From NCBI GenBank assembly GCA_030737835.1, contig CM060855.1:1535032-1599031 (forward strand): DNA of 64,000 bases, in the 5' to 3' direction. Both the position numbers and the translations under genes were made by a program. Source of the stretch: Acorus gramineus (taxonomy: Eukaryota > Streptophyta > Magnoliopsida > Acorales > Acoraceae). The notes beneath the pieces were generated by a model that ran no database searches, was not told where the DNA came from, and worked only from the letters and a program-made list of their open reading frames with translations. Positions 1 through 10,371 of the stretch are shown here, in pieces (positions within the stretch are counted from its first letter, which is position 1; every line of letters starts with the position of its first letter).

Positions 1-1204
1 AGGTGATCGCTAATATCATCGCCAATCTCATACCCGCATAGCAACAGGGCTGCACCATCTCCGACTTCAGGCTGATTTCTTGGACACTCCATGTTGATGG
101 GCTGTCCAACCGAAGAGGGTCAGGAGAAAATCTTGCAAAGTGAAGACAAATTTCTATTCGAGCATGCGATCAAGCTTGGGTTCAAGGCCTCTAACTATGA
201 AGCCAAATATGAGGCCCTGATCGCTGGTTAGAATTCGCTGTAGATCTCGCCATGCGTAAATTGGTGATCTACAGGGATTCTCAGCTCGTGGTATACTAGA
301 GCACTTGAGAGTATCAGACAAAAGACGAGCATATGGTCCCCTATCAGAAATATGCGTGTACCCTGCTCGCACAAATTGGCGATTGGAAGATCCACTCGAT
401 TGACCATAAGCAAAACACTCAAGCTTATGCCTTCGTGAATTTGGCTAGTGCTCTGGAAGGAGAACCGTCTCGTGAAATTCAAGTCAAGTTCTTGGGGGAG
501 CCAAGCATCGTCCGTCTTGAGTCCGTTATGGCGATAGACTGGATGGATCCCATCCTGTCATACTTGAAAGACAACATCCTCCCGCCAGATAAGGAGGAAG
601 CTAGAAAAATTAAGAATCAATTTGCTCGGTTCTTGATTTTCAATCAAGGTGTTCTGTACAAACAGAGCTTCAGCGGCCCGCTCTTGCGATGCGTCACCCT
701 CGATGAAGCCAAGGAACGGTTGGAGGAGATGCATTCAAGCATATGCGGGAGCCACACAGCCTTAAGGTCCCTGGCTCACTGCGTATTGATAGCTGGATAC
801 TTCTGGCCGACCCTCGTGAAAGATTCACTCGATCTGGTGAGAAGATGTGACAAATGTCAGCGATTTGGCCCGCTGATTCACCGACCCGCTGAGGACTTGA
901 ACACGCTTCAAAGTCCCTGGCCGTTTGCACAATGTGGGTTCGATATAGTTGGACCTATGCCTATGGAGCCATCTCAAAAGTGATTTCTCCTGGTTGCCAC
1001 TGATTACTTCACCAAATGGGTGGAAGCTGTGGCCCTGGCCAGGATTCCTGACGTCGAGGTGCAAAGGTTCCCTTGGAAGGAGATTGTATGTATGTTCGGA
1101 GTGCCGAACACTGTAATCTCTTACAATGGAACACAATTCGATAACGCCACCATAAGGGAGTTTTGCGAAGAGTTGGGAATAAAACATCTTTTTTCCCTAC
1201 TCGT
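1..1204 (+). mobile_element. Ty3/gypsy (Tat-like) pol fossil, RNase H to integrase
   Basis: Reading rightward, the piece shows RNase H-like sequence (HVDG near position 90, DSQLVVY near 280), an integrase zinc-binding domain with its CDKCQ half near 850, and the beginning of an integrase core (FDIVGPMP near 940, then a stretch around 1090-1180). Domain order RNase H, zinc binding, core is that of Ty3/gypsy pol, and the wording resembles the plant Tat lineage. Its left part lies outside the window. It is broken in several places and stops exactly where an unrelated LTR begins at 1205, so it was cut by that insertion. No continuation was found on the far side within the window. Confidence 0.85.
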
Positions 1205-1842
1205 TGTAGATACCCCAATTTTGACTGTCCAAAGAAAAGAAATTTACTTCAAGTAACTTTTTTAAATGACCACTTTTGGATCAAATAGAAAACTACTTTA
1301 GAGAATTAGAGGAGAAAAAAAAAAAAAAACATGGACCAACACTTAGAAAATTTAATGGCTAGAAATAGGTCGGCTACTCCAAAGTAGCCGGCCCTCCTTC
1401 GACGAGTAAATCCAAGTAGCCGCCCCCAAACCGCTTCCAAGAGATGGGTCATAAAATTGGCATTAAATGCTGATCATTGCAGCGGTTTGTTCCAATTAGC
1501 CACCCCTTCTCTTACTGTTCAACCTTAGTAACCGCCTAAAGCCACCGCTTGTCAGAGATTAGACATTTGGCAGATCATCATACTGACGACATCTCTTAAC
1601 TAGGTGCCCCTCCCTGGGTGGCTAATTAAAACTAGTCGGCCCTACCCAAACGGCTGAATTAGGGTAGTCGGCTCTCACCTGGATACATCCATGAAGTTAC
1701 TTAGCCTGACCCTCTTGTCCAACCCATGCTATTACCCAATGGACCATTGAGTGCGTCTTTTTACAATCATGGTTACTTAGCTACACCCTCTTATCCAACC
1801 CATGCTATTGTCCAAAGAATAATCCTATGCATCCCTTTCCAC

Positions 1843-1849
1843 TATAAAA
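1843..1849 (+). promoter_or_regulatory. LTR TATA box
   Basis: TATAAAA followed by a G-rich stretch lies in the middle of the family-B LTR. The second copy has CTATAAATAGGG at the matching place near 11190, so the site is conserved within the family. Confidence 0.6.
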
Positions 1850-2235
1850 GGAGGGGTGGGGGTTATAAAGAAAGGTGTGGACAATTTCATTTTCAAAAGT
1901 GTGTATTAGAGAGAGAGAGAGAGAAGGAAACCCATTCCCCACCAAGATCCACTCTCCAAAAACCCCCCTCTAACCATTGTCTTAAACCTCTCTTAGCCCT
2001 AGCCAAACAAATCCAAATTCCTACCTAGGTGCTGCCCAAATCTAGAAGAAGAAACCACCAACACCACTTTCAATCCTCACTACCACCACCCTAGCCAAAG
2101 CCAAAACACTTGCCTATCTAGGTTCTGCCCAAATCCAGTAAACTAAGAACCAGGTACCAGGCGACTAGTCCAAACTAGCCGTCGGACCCAGACGGCTAGG
2201 TTCAAGTAATCGGTGGTTTACTGTTATTTCTATAT

Positions 2236-2467
2236 TTATAATTACTTGCTTTATTTATCCGCTTTACTCATATATCTGCTTTTCGACCAATACTCGATGT
2301 TTCAACTAGAGGCGGCTAACACCCCCTGGTTGAATTCTGTACGGTGGTCACTTTCTTCTTTTTACAACTTTTATTTACTTCTGCTATATATCTATTTTTT
2401 GACCAATACTCGACGTTTCAACTAGAGGTGGCTAACACCATTTTCTTGAATTCTGTACGGTGGTCAC
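2236..2467 (+). repeat. Two-unit tandem repeat in the LTR
   Basis: Two units of about 116 bp (about 2236-2351 and 2352-2467) share the phrases GACCAATACTCGA, TTTCAACTAGAGG and CTGTACGGTGGTCAC. The family-B LTR at 10706-11919 appears to lack the duplication, which helps explain its shorter length. Confidence 0.75.
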
Positions 2468-2792
2468 GTTTACATACCCTCCCACGTGTCAACAGCCCCC
2501 TTTTTCAAGTTCTTATCTAGCAGAAAAGGATTCCCTCATTTTCACCTCTGTGTGCGGCAGGCAGGCCCGTAGCTCAGAGAGGAGAACCCACACAATTTCC
2601 CCGCGAGGCAATCAACAGCAACACCCAACTTTTCTTGCTTTTTGAGAAAGCAGGTGGCGATCACAAACAAACCCCGTCTTTTTGAGAAGCTGTCGGGCAG
2701 CTCAGAAACGACTCTCCGGGCGGTGATCTGATCAGTCGCGAGATGGACCAGGACCAAGTTCACATAACCCCCAAGTTTTACATACCGACAAA

Positions 2793-2810
2793 TTGGCGAT
2801 CATGGTGGGA
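2793..2810 (+). other. Primer-binding site of the family-B element
   Basis: TTGGCGATCATGGTGGGA begins two bases after the LTR end. The TTGG...TGGGA layout is what plant Tat-type elements carry next to their 5' LTR. Which host tRNA it matches was not determined. Confidence 0.65.
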
Positions 2811-4259
2811 CCTCCTTCGTGAAAAATGGTAATCCTTTTCTGCATGCTAAGAACATGATAAAACTGCTATTTCTGGGAAGTTCCTGTCACGCCCCAGGGC
2901 GGCCGTCCCCGATACGTTGTAAATATATATAATATCAGCAGTTCATACAGGAGATCAATAAAAGACTCTAAACAACATCGAAAATGACAACACAATCAAT
3001 AATGTAGCTGACATATAATATATATACATATAGCGGAAGCTTAAACGACTGAGTCTGTAATTCAAAGACATATTACAGACCAGAATACATAATCAACTGT
3101 CCTGTGAGAGCCAATATAAACAAAGACATCCATATACAAGTGTTGTGCCCAAGCACGGATAACAATACATACAAGCAAAGAAGGGGATGCTGATGGCCTC
3201 TCACTCGCAGAACCCAAAACGTGAACGCTGCTCCACTACTGATGTGATGCCTCGGGGAGCTCCTCCTTCAGATCCGACTCAGTAACAACTGGAGGAAAAG
3301 AATATGCGAGGGGTGAGCCACATGCTCAGTGAATGGCACAATCTATGCAACACAACTCATATTAACCTTATAATAATTAAAGTCCCTAAACGGGAGTAAC
3401 TGTACAAGCTAGTGGGTCGTAACATCGCCGACCCACCCCACCCTCACCCTCACCCTTTAAGGGGTGACATGGGCCTTTTGGGACAGACTAGACTGCTCTC
3501 CACCCTTGGTCCACCAGTAGCCTCTCCCTTGCGTAGCCTCTACCTGGTATACTCCCACGATCAGTACCCTCCGAACGCATCGGTGGTACCTACAGATGGG
3601 AGCCCTCTGTCAGGACAGCTTTTCCAATGCCAGGGAGTCCCTACTCGGATCCAACGAAGGGGAGAAAACAGCCTACTCACACGGATACGATCCTCTTGGA
3701 TCCGTCAACAACGATTTCTAACACTACTAATGTCATGAATTCTCAAGAATTCCTCCAGGGCGCATAACTGAGATGCGGGGAAACATATATTATAATAACA
3801 AGCTATAATATTTTCTAAGGCATGCTTATACCAACATAATCTCATTTTGATTTAATTAAATTAAACTAAATGGGAAACATGCATAGATCAAGGCTTTTCA
3901 AGCATGGGACATGGTGTTTAGACATGTATGGGCCTCTATACATGATACATGGATGTATATCCCTAGCATACAATGTCTAATATGGCATGGCTACATCATA
4001 GTAAAACATGCATTAACATAATTTTTCATTTGCACAAGTTAATATGCAATTATGGTGCCCCACGGGAGGGCAATGGACGCCTACGTGCATCGAACACCTC
4101 CCTACTAGGTTGGATTGACCCACTCACCGCAACCCGGGTCGTTGCTTGACCGTTCTCCAAGATCTGCAAGACATGGGCATTCAATATGATGAGTAAACTA
4201 CACAAATATACATGAAATTTACTAGAAATACCAAATACTCGGACAAGCATGCATACGGA

Positions 4260-4612
4260 CTCGCACGCATGCGAGCACGCACGTACGCACGCGAGTCCGA
4301 GTGCCTCAACACCCACCCGAACCCTTGGGCAGCCACACGCATGGCCCCCCGCACGCGCACGGACGCGCGCACTGGTGCTCAGCTGAGCGCCCAGGCACAT
4401 GCCTAGGCGCACTGCCCCGCGCACCCGCGCGCACTCCCCACCCCCGCTCGCGCCAGCGCCCGCGCGCACTGGCGCGCCCACTCCGCGCGCACCCGCGCTC
4501 GCGCGCACGCGCCCGCGGGCACGAGCCTGCGCGCGTCTGTGCGCCCGCCTGCGCCTGCCAGCGCCCTCCTGCGCGCGCACGCGCGCAGACAGCCCCCAAC
4601 GCGCGCCCACTC
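4260..4612. repeat. GC-rich alternating purine-pyrimidine island in the long LTR
   Basis: About 350 bp are dominated by CGCGCAC/GCGCGC-type steps and are much more GC-rich than the surroundings. The matching island of the other copy is at about 28160-28660. All long open frames here, on both strands, are Ala/Arg/Pro-rich products of composition and are not genes. Confidence 0.8.
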
Positions 4613-4961
4613 TTCCCTAACCCCTTTTTAACCCTCCCCAACCCCTCACACACATTCTAACACATCTACCCAACATGCATGACCTCCCCAACCATCCCTA
4701 AGCCATAAAAACCAAGAAAAGAAGGGGAAAGGCTCACCTTGGGAGGGGAAATGAAAGGGGGAGGTTCGGGGGCCCTCGACGCACCCGCGATCACCTCAAC
4801 CACCACCACCACTACCACCACCTCCTCAGCCCTCCTCAGCCCTCCAAATCAAGGGAAAAAAAGTTCATGAAAGGGAACTTGAGAGAGAGGAGATCAACAA
4901 CAACAACAACACTTACGCACCTTCTCCTTCTCTTCTCTTTGAGGAGATAATACAAACACTT

Positions 4962-4977
4962 GGGGGGGGGGGGGGGG
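4962..4977 (+). repeat. Poly-G tract
   Basis: Sixteen consecutive G residues lie in the long LTR, next to a GA-rich stretch. Length should be treated cautiously because such runs are prone to sequencing error. Confidence 0.9.
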
Positions 4978-5673
4978 AAGAGAGAAGAGAGAGCCAAGAA
5001 AGTGTAGACGTGTGAGTGGGAGAGAGAGGGGGAGAGATATTTTGGCACCTAAATATCTAAAGGAGGGATAGAAATGACCTATTTATCCTTGACTAGAAAT
5101 TCTGAGCATGCTTCACTATAACAGCCATAACTTCCGCAATATAGCTCTGAATTGAACAATTAAAAATCCGTTGGAAAGCCAAGAAGATTATCTACAACTT
5201 TCATGTTTATTCCATGATCAAATAATCCCTCCAACTATTCTGAAGTGTGAGCTAAACATTGAACAGGGCTGCTGCCAGAATTTTTCATCCCCGGGGTATA
5301 CTTGGAAAAATACCCATAACTTTTACTACAGGAATCCAGTTGATCTAATTCCACTTTTGTATGAAAGCTAACTCGACACTGAGCATGTCATAATAAAATC
5401 ATATTTAAACCTCTTCATCTTGGATTTTAACAAAATCAAATCCAAATAGTAAATTGGAAATACATAACTTCGAGGAGAAAAATTATGTAGCCAAATTTTC
5501 AATCAGAGCGCTCCAAATGGTACAGGCATAACAAGTTTGCCCCCAAGTGGCACCCAAATTTACTGCTTTGTCTGTTGCTTTACACCTATTTGCACTAAAT
5601 TGCAACATTTATCGCTTTATCTACTTCTTTTGAGACACCCATCAAAATTACTTTTTTTCACGTATGTCTAAAA

Positions 5674-7884
5674 ATGGCCCAATTCAGTAGCAATAATGCC
5701 TTCCGAGAAGCAGATTCTAGGTCGATTAGAGGAACGGATGAACACATTAGGGTATCGTTCCGTGGAAGACATGCTAAATTCCTTGACCAACCATCTCCAA
5801 CAGACCAAGACATCCTCTTTAAACCAAGGGACCCATGTTATCGATCCAGTCACCCTACAAAATGCCCAACCAATCACTCCACCAAGGGCTTATTCAGGTG
5901 CTCTTATTTATCAAGTTACCCCTACATATCCAGTTGCTTATACCTATCTATCCAAATACTCCTACTTATCCAGTCACCCATATAGCTTCAGTAGCCCCCA
6001 TAACCACACAGGGTCCTTACTCAGTTATACCAAATTCAAGACCGCTAACCTATTCAACGAGGGCCGAAAGTCTGGATGACACCATCCGCAGAATCCTCTC
6101 TGAGACAAACCTGTCCACCCCCAAGAACACATCCTGACACCACCTACAACAAATCCCTTCTGTCAGTCTCCCCGTGAATTTTAAAATTCCAAAATATCAT
6201 TGATATAATGGTCACGGAGATCCGGATGTCCATCTAACAGCCTTTTATTCGGACTCTCGTCCCTTCTTGGACAACAAACCTCTCCTTGTATATCTATTTC
6301 AAAAGTCCTTAGAAGGAGAGGCTATCCAATGGTTTTCTACCCTGCTAGTAGACCATTTATCCAATTTTTCAGTCGTGAGCGACAAATTCCTAAGTTGCTA
6401 CGGTTATCAAAGAACCCGGATCCCGTCTATCTCAGACCTCACAGCTGAATGAATGGAGCATGAAGAGGACTTTGAATCCTATGTGTCTAGGTGGCGCACC
6501 CTTGTGCACCGAACTGACCTGCAATTAACAGTGTCAAGAAATTGACATGATATTACTAAACCTGACCCCAGAACTTCGTACGGAGATTGCACCACCTATT
6601 AACTCCTAATAGATAGACACAACCGGATCCAACGTTGTGCTGGATCCCCTACTTCATTTACTCCCAACAACTGGTTAGGACCCCTTAGGAAAAACCCCAT
6701 GACAACCCCCATGGTAGAGGGGATAACACCGCAAGTTTTAGCACTCTACCTGAACGGAGCACGAGTCCCTAATCAAGGACCAGCTCTGAGACAGTATACA
6801 CCCGGTTCGTCCAGATATGTGCCACCTCGGCAAGCTTCTTATAATTTTACGCTTCGATCGGTGCCTGCTTCCATGCCATTACAACAAAACCCCGTAATCC
6901 AAAATCCTATAATAAAAAAACCCTATCAGGCCCCTCCCCTCATACACAAGACAAGTACCCAAGCCCATCCATATTCATCCCATGAAGGGAGGTCCCATCC
7001 GACCATTGAACTATTTCTCCCAGGCACTACCTAGTCAGGCTTACAACAATAGTGCCAGAGTTTCTCCTGCCTATGTCTCTGCTCCACAAAGATCACAAAC
7101 CTTTGTTCCTCGGCAACCACTCCAAAGGCAATACACCGCTATTCCGCCCCCATCGACCTATGAGTCTCCAGCACCTGAAATTATTTAATGTGCAAAATGT
7201 CCCAAGCATGACTCTAACGATGATGAAGAGTTTTTGGATGAAGAACTATCAGAACTCTTTTACCCTACTCCAATGCAACCTGAATCCATCATCCAAGCCT
7301 TACAACCGATTGAATCTGAATACCCATTGTCTCTACCTGCTCAAGATCAAATCATATCAATGCCTGTCAAACCTGCCTTGGTGGCCTCAGATGACTCACA
7401 TCTTCACTCATCAGATTCTGAGATCGATAAAGATCTGGTTCAACCAATTGTGCATGTTCTCAAATCGGAACCACTTAAATTTAAAAATGCACAATTTGAG
7501 GGAGCAGCCGATCCATCCCAATTGCCAGATCCACTTGACTTGCCATCCCATCTGTCTGAGGAGCTCCCTCCGGATTCCTCTGCCATATCCAAATCCATTA
7601 TTTCAGATTTGATCCATATGCCCCTAATTGCACCAACTGAGGAGTCTTTACCCCCACCATCATTAGGGCCTCAACAATATGTTGAACTGTGCTCCCTTGC
7701 ACCCATTCAGTCAGTAGTCACCTCTGTGACCTGCTTTTCCATATCAACATCTTTGTTGATTGACCCCTCTATGAGGGATTGTTCTCTTTCTGCTGAGGAT
7801 CTATGGCGGATCAAGTGCCACTTGCACTTTCGACAGCATTCAAGCAGTGTTCCTCTAAAATTGCTTCAATTTGAGCCTCCATAG
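5674..7884 (+). mobile_element. Gag region of the family-B Tat-like element (fossil)
   Basis: Open blocks on the plus strand start near 5674-5696 and run to 7884. The clearest signature is a retrotransposon-gag core near 6205-6450 with GDPDVHL followed by EAIQWFSTL and, further on, SYVSRWRTL. Before it lies a Tyr/Pro/Ser-rich segment, and after it a Pro/Gln-rich and then acidic Ser/Pro-rich tail that I do not assign to a domain. The region follows the LTR, primer-binding site and leader of the same element, interrupted by the long LTR at 2885-5533. The copy is broken in several places. Confidence 0.7.
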
Positions 7885-8213
7885 AGGACTCATCCTGCAC
7901 CATCATTTTCTGGAGGCCATCCTCCAGCACTGTACACTACTTTCCCTTACAACATGTTCTTTGTTTATTGCTTTCTTTATATTCAAAATCCGAAAAAATC
8001 AAATATGTTAAAAACTCAAAAACAAAAAAAAAATTCCTTCACAAAGTTTGTTTATTTCAGCTATTATGCATACATTTAAAAGCTTTCAAAAAAAAAAAAG
8101 AGTCCCCTGCATAAATTCAGTTTATTTCAGTTTTACCTTTCATTTTCAAGTTTTAAAAAATATATATATATACCAAAAAAAAGGACAAGAAAAAGGAAAT
8201 GAAATTGGGGAGA

Positions 8214-8396
8214 TGGTGCCCAAGAAAATCATGCCATCAAGACAACCCCATCCAAGGGAAAATTGCTACTAACGTGGGAGGGGCCCTATGTGATCAGTCA
8301 TGCCTATTCTAGGAATAACTACCGCTTGGTAAACGCCAAAGGGGGTGAGGTTTCACGACCGTGGTATACATTTTACCAGAAGAAATTCTATGCATA
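8214..8396 (+). mobile_element. C-terminal end of Tat-like pol (integrase tail)
   Basis: A short frame reads LLLTWEGPYVI, NNYRLVNAKGGEV and RPWYTFYQKKFYA before its stop. The WEGPY...YRL...RPW pattern is the tail of plant Ty3/gypsy integrases. It lies downstream of gag in the same direction and is most simply the remaining end of pol of the family-B element, although most of pol is not recognisable here. Confidence 0.7.
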
Positions 8397-9124
8397 ATTG
8401 TCAGTATTTGAGAAGTTTTACTCTTCCTTACTGTGAATTCCAGCGTTTAGTGCTTGATGATAATATTATGAAAATCCTGAAGATAACCTGCATTTTACTT
8501 AGACTCATACCGGCCAATCATGCCACCTCCACTTCAGGAGTATAATTTAAGGCTTGGTTCACCTGATAAAAGGGAAAATTGCATGCCCCATAGACTGGGG
8601 CAATTGTTAATTTTATTTTTTTTAAATTTTTTTTGGGATTATCTTTCCCTTAACTCTTACTTCGTGTCATCTGAGATTTATGAGAAATATACCCTGGACC
8701 TAGCATACGTCCCAAAACTGGCTCTGGCACTATACAAACACTTCAAAAGAAAAAAAAAAGAGAAAGCAAAAAGGGGAAGCAAAAAAGAATAGGCATAAAA
8801 ACAGAAATGCCCCCCCCCCCTCAAAAGGCTATGAGAGGTAAAAAATTACACCCCAAAGTGGGTGACACTCTCTACTTTCAACCTAAAAACCCAAAAAATT
8901 TAGTATATTCCCGGTGGGCTATACTTTCCACCCAAAAAAAAAAGAAGTGATAAACAGAAGAAAGCCAGAGGGACCTAGTGAAGTAAGATTTATGCTAGGA
9001 CTGAGGCAATTTTAAAGTGATTTAAAGAAGATATTACTCTCATCCCCATTCACCCACGAAGATATTAACAAACTTTCTATCTTGCAGTGTTGTGGTCTAA
9101 AAACAAGAAGATGTTGATGTAAGA
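8397..9124 (+). other. Non-coding 3' region after the pol end
   Basis: No gene is visible. The stretch contains A-rich runs, a poly-C run near 8808-8820 and purine-rich patches. By position it is likely the untranslated 3' part of the family-B element, but the matching LTR is not found at its end. Confidence 0.4.
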
Positions 9125-9888
9125 ATGATGGACCTCTTGCCAGTCATTCGAAATGACTGGCTAGCTGAAGAGATCATCGATGGCCTAGGGTTGATGTTCT
9201 CTAATAGGGAGAACATTGATGGCCTTGAATTGAGATCATAGTCATAACCCTATGGACATGATGAAGTTTGTCAATTCCACTTTCAATGTTTGTATATTCT
9301 TGTCTTTCTTTCTGTATGTCCTTTTGTTGGTCGATGCTTTGATTTCTAATGTAGATGTGTTTTACACACCGCATATGATGAGACTTCGGGTGGACCAAGC
9401 CCTGAAAATTCTCCAGGAAAAATGCTTCAAGCCAGAGGAGCTTGGAGGGGTGGGGAAGGTGGTGTTTCCTTTGTGGCATAACCATCATTGGTTACTGTTA
9501 GTCCTCGATTGAGTGATGAATATATATGATGTATTCAACTCCACCCGCAACCCTAAGCACTACTACACATATGCCAAACAAGTGGTACATGTACTTAACT
9601 ATCAAATTCACAAATAAAATCCATATTTGTTATGAACTCCATTTTCTATGTTATTTGATCTTGAAAGTGATATTGCACAAGAGTTACATGTTGAATACCT
9701 CAACATTCAAGGTGAATGAGAATCATTGGTATCCAACCCTAAAAGGTGGGCATGATTGTGGTGTCTTCGTATCACATTGGATGGACCGCGTGTTCCAACG
9801 ATACGAATTCTACCTATCTAGTGAGAAAGACATTAACTTCATGCAGCCCAAAATCACTGCTTCTTTCTTGCTTGATGAACCTATTTGA
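9125..9888 (+). pseudogene. Ulp1-type (C48) cysteine protease domain, decayed
   Basis: Ulp1 proteases remove SUMO or related tags with a His-Asp-Cys triad. Block 9125-9241 encodes DLLPVIRNDWLAEEIIDG, like the N-terminal part of the domain. Block 9252-9512 encodes WHNHHWLLLVLD with the catalytic His, and the same frame past one stop gives NIYDVF with the likely Asp. Block 9526-9888 in another frame gives GGHDCGVFV with the catalytic Cys. The blocks are in three frames with stops between them; some gaps could be introns. Such domains are often carried by plant Mutator-like and CACTA transposons, and no transposase is seen nearby, so carrier and host origin both remain possible. It is very unlikely to be active. 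Confidence 0.75.
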
Positions 9889-10371
9889 TCTTTTTAATGT
9901 TAATTATTTCAATCATTGTGTTTGTTATATAAACATGTGTGCATTGGTGATGTATTTAAACAATATCTTTGTCGGTCATGTATGTAATATGAACATGTTA
10001 TTTTTTTGATAGTTTTGTAATATGAAATTGTGTTTTTTTTTTATGGATTTGAAATATAAACATATCTTTGTTGTTTGTAATATGAACATGTCGTTGGTGT
10101 TTGTATTATTGACACAATGTATTAGGCAAGTCTAGGTGGCTCTGTCTACGTGGCCTGATTTCCAGAATGAAATATCTGCAGTTAGGTGTCGTGGAAAGCG
10201 GGCATGAGTATCCATTGTATTCATATAATCATAAAGTTTTGAATTAATGAGAATGATTTGTACGATATCGTATATTTTTTTAAAGAGATATATTATATTT
10301 TTGTATGTGAATTCAGGGGCGTTACATCAATTTTCTCTTCAAACGAGTTGCCCTTGCTCGAGGATCAATAA
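9889..10371. other. AT-rich non-coding stretch with degenerate repeats
   Basis: No gene is seen. A loose repeat built on TAATATGAACATGT recurs near 9980, 10020 and 10080. The stretch separates the Ulp1-like remnant from the first LTR remnant of family C. Confidence 0.5.

Larger units (their letters stand above)
1205..2790 (+). mobile_element. 5' LTR of a second Tat-like element (family B)
   Basis: The segment begins TGTAGATACCCC and ends ACCGACA, the TG...CA ends of an LTR, and is followed two bases later by a primer-binding-site-like sequence. A second copy of the same LTR family lies at 10706-11919. A TATA box (TATAAAA, 1843-1849) in the middle fits a U3 promoter, with a GA-rich tract downstream. 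The left flank is the integrase of the older pol fossil. The 3' partner LTR of this element is not visible in the window. Confidence 0.85.
2885..5533 (-). mobile_element. Long LTR (family X) inserted in the family-B leader
   Basis: The segment runs from TGTCACGCCCC at 2885 to GGCATAACA at 5533. It is the inverted counterpart of 27230-30567, with recognisable similarity along the whole length, including both ends, the stretch at about 5100-5530 and a GC-rich island. It separates the primer-binding site and leader (2791-2884) from gag (from about 5674), so it was inserted into that element. No clean 5-bp target duplication is visible (GTTCC on the left, AGTTT on the right). Orientation follows the other copy, where a TATA-like site, CT-rich stretch and GT-rich junction read in one direction, and is only tentative. 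Confidence 0.75.

Noticed and set aside
4050-4660. Several long Ala/Arg/Pro-rich open frames on both strands
   Set aside because: They lie in a GC-rich simple-sequence island inside an LTR, overlap in many frames, and have no domain; stops are absent because of base composition.
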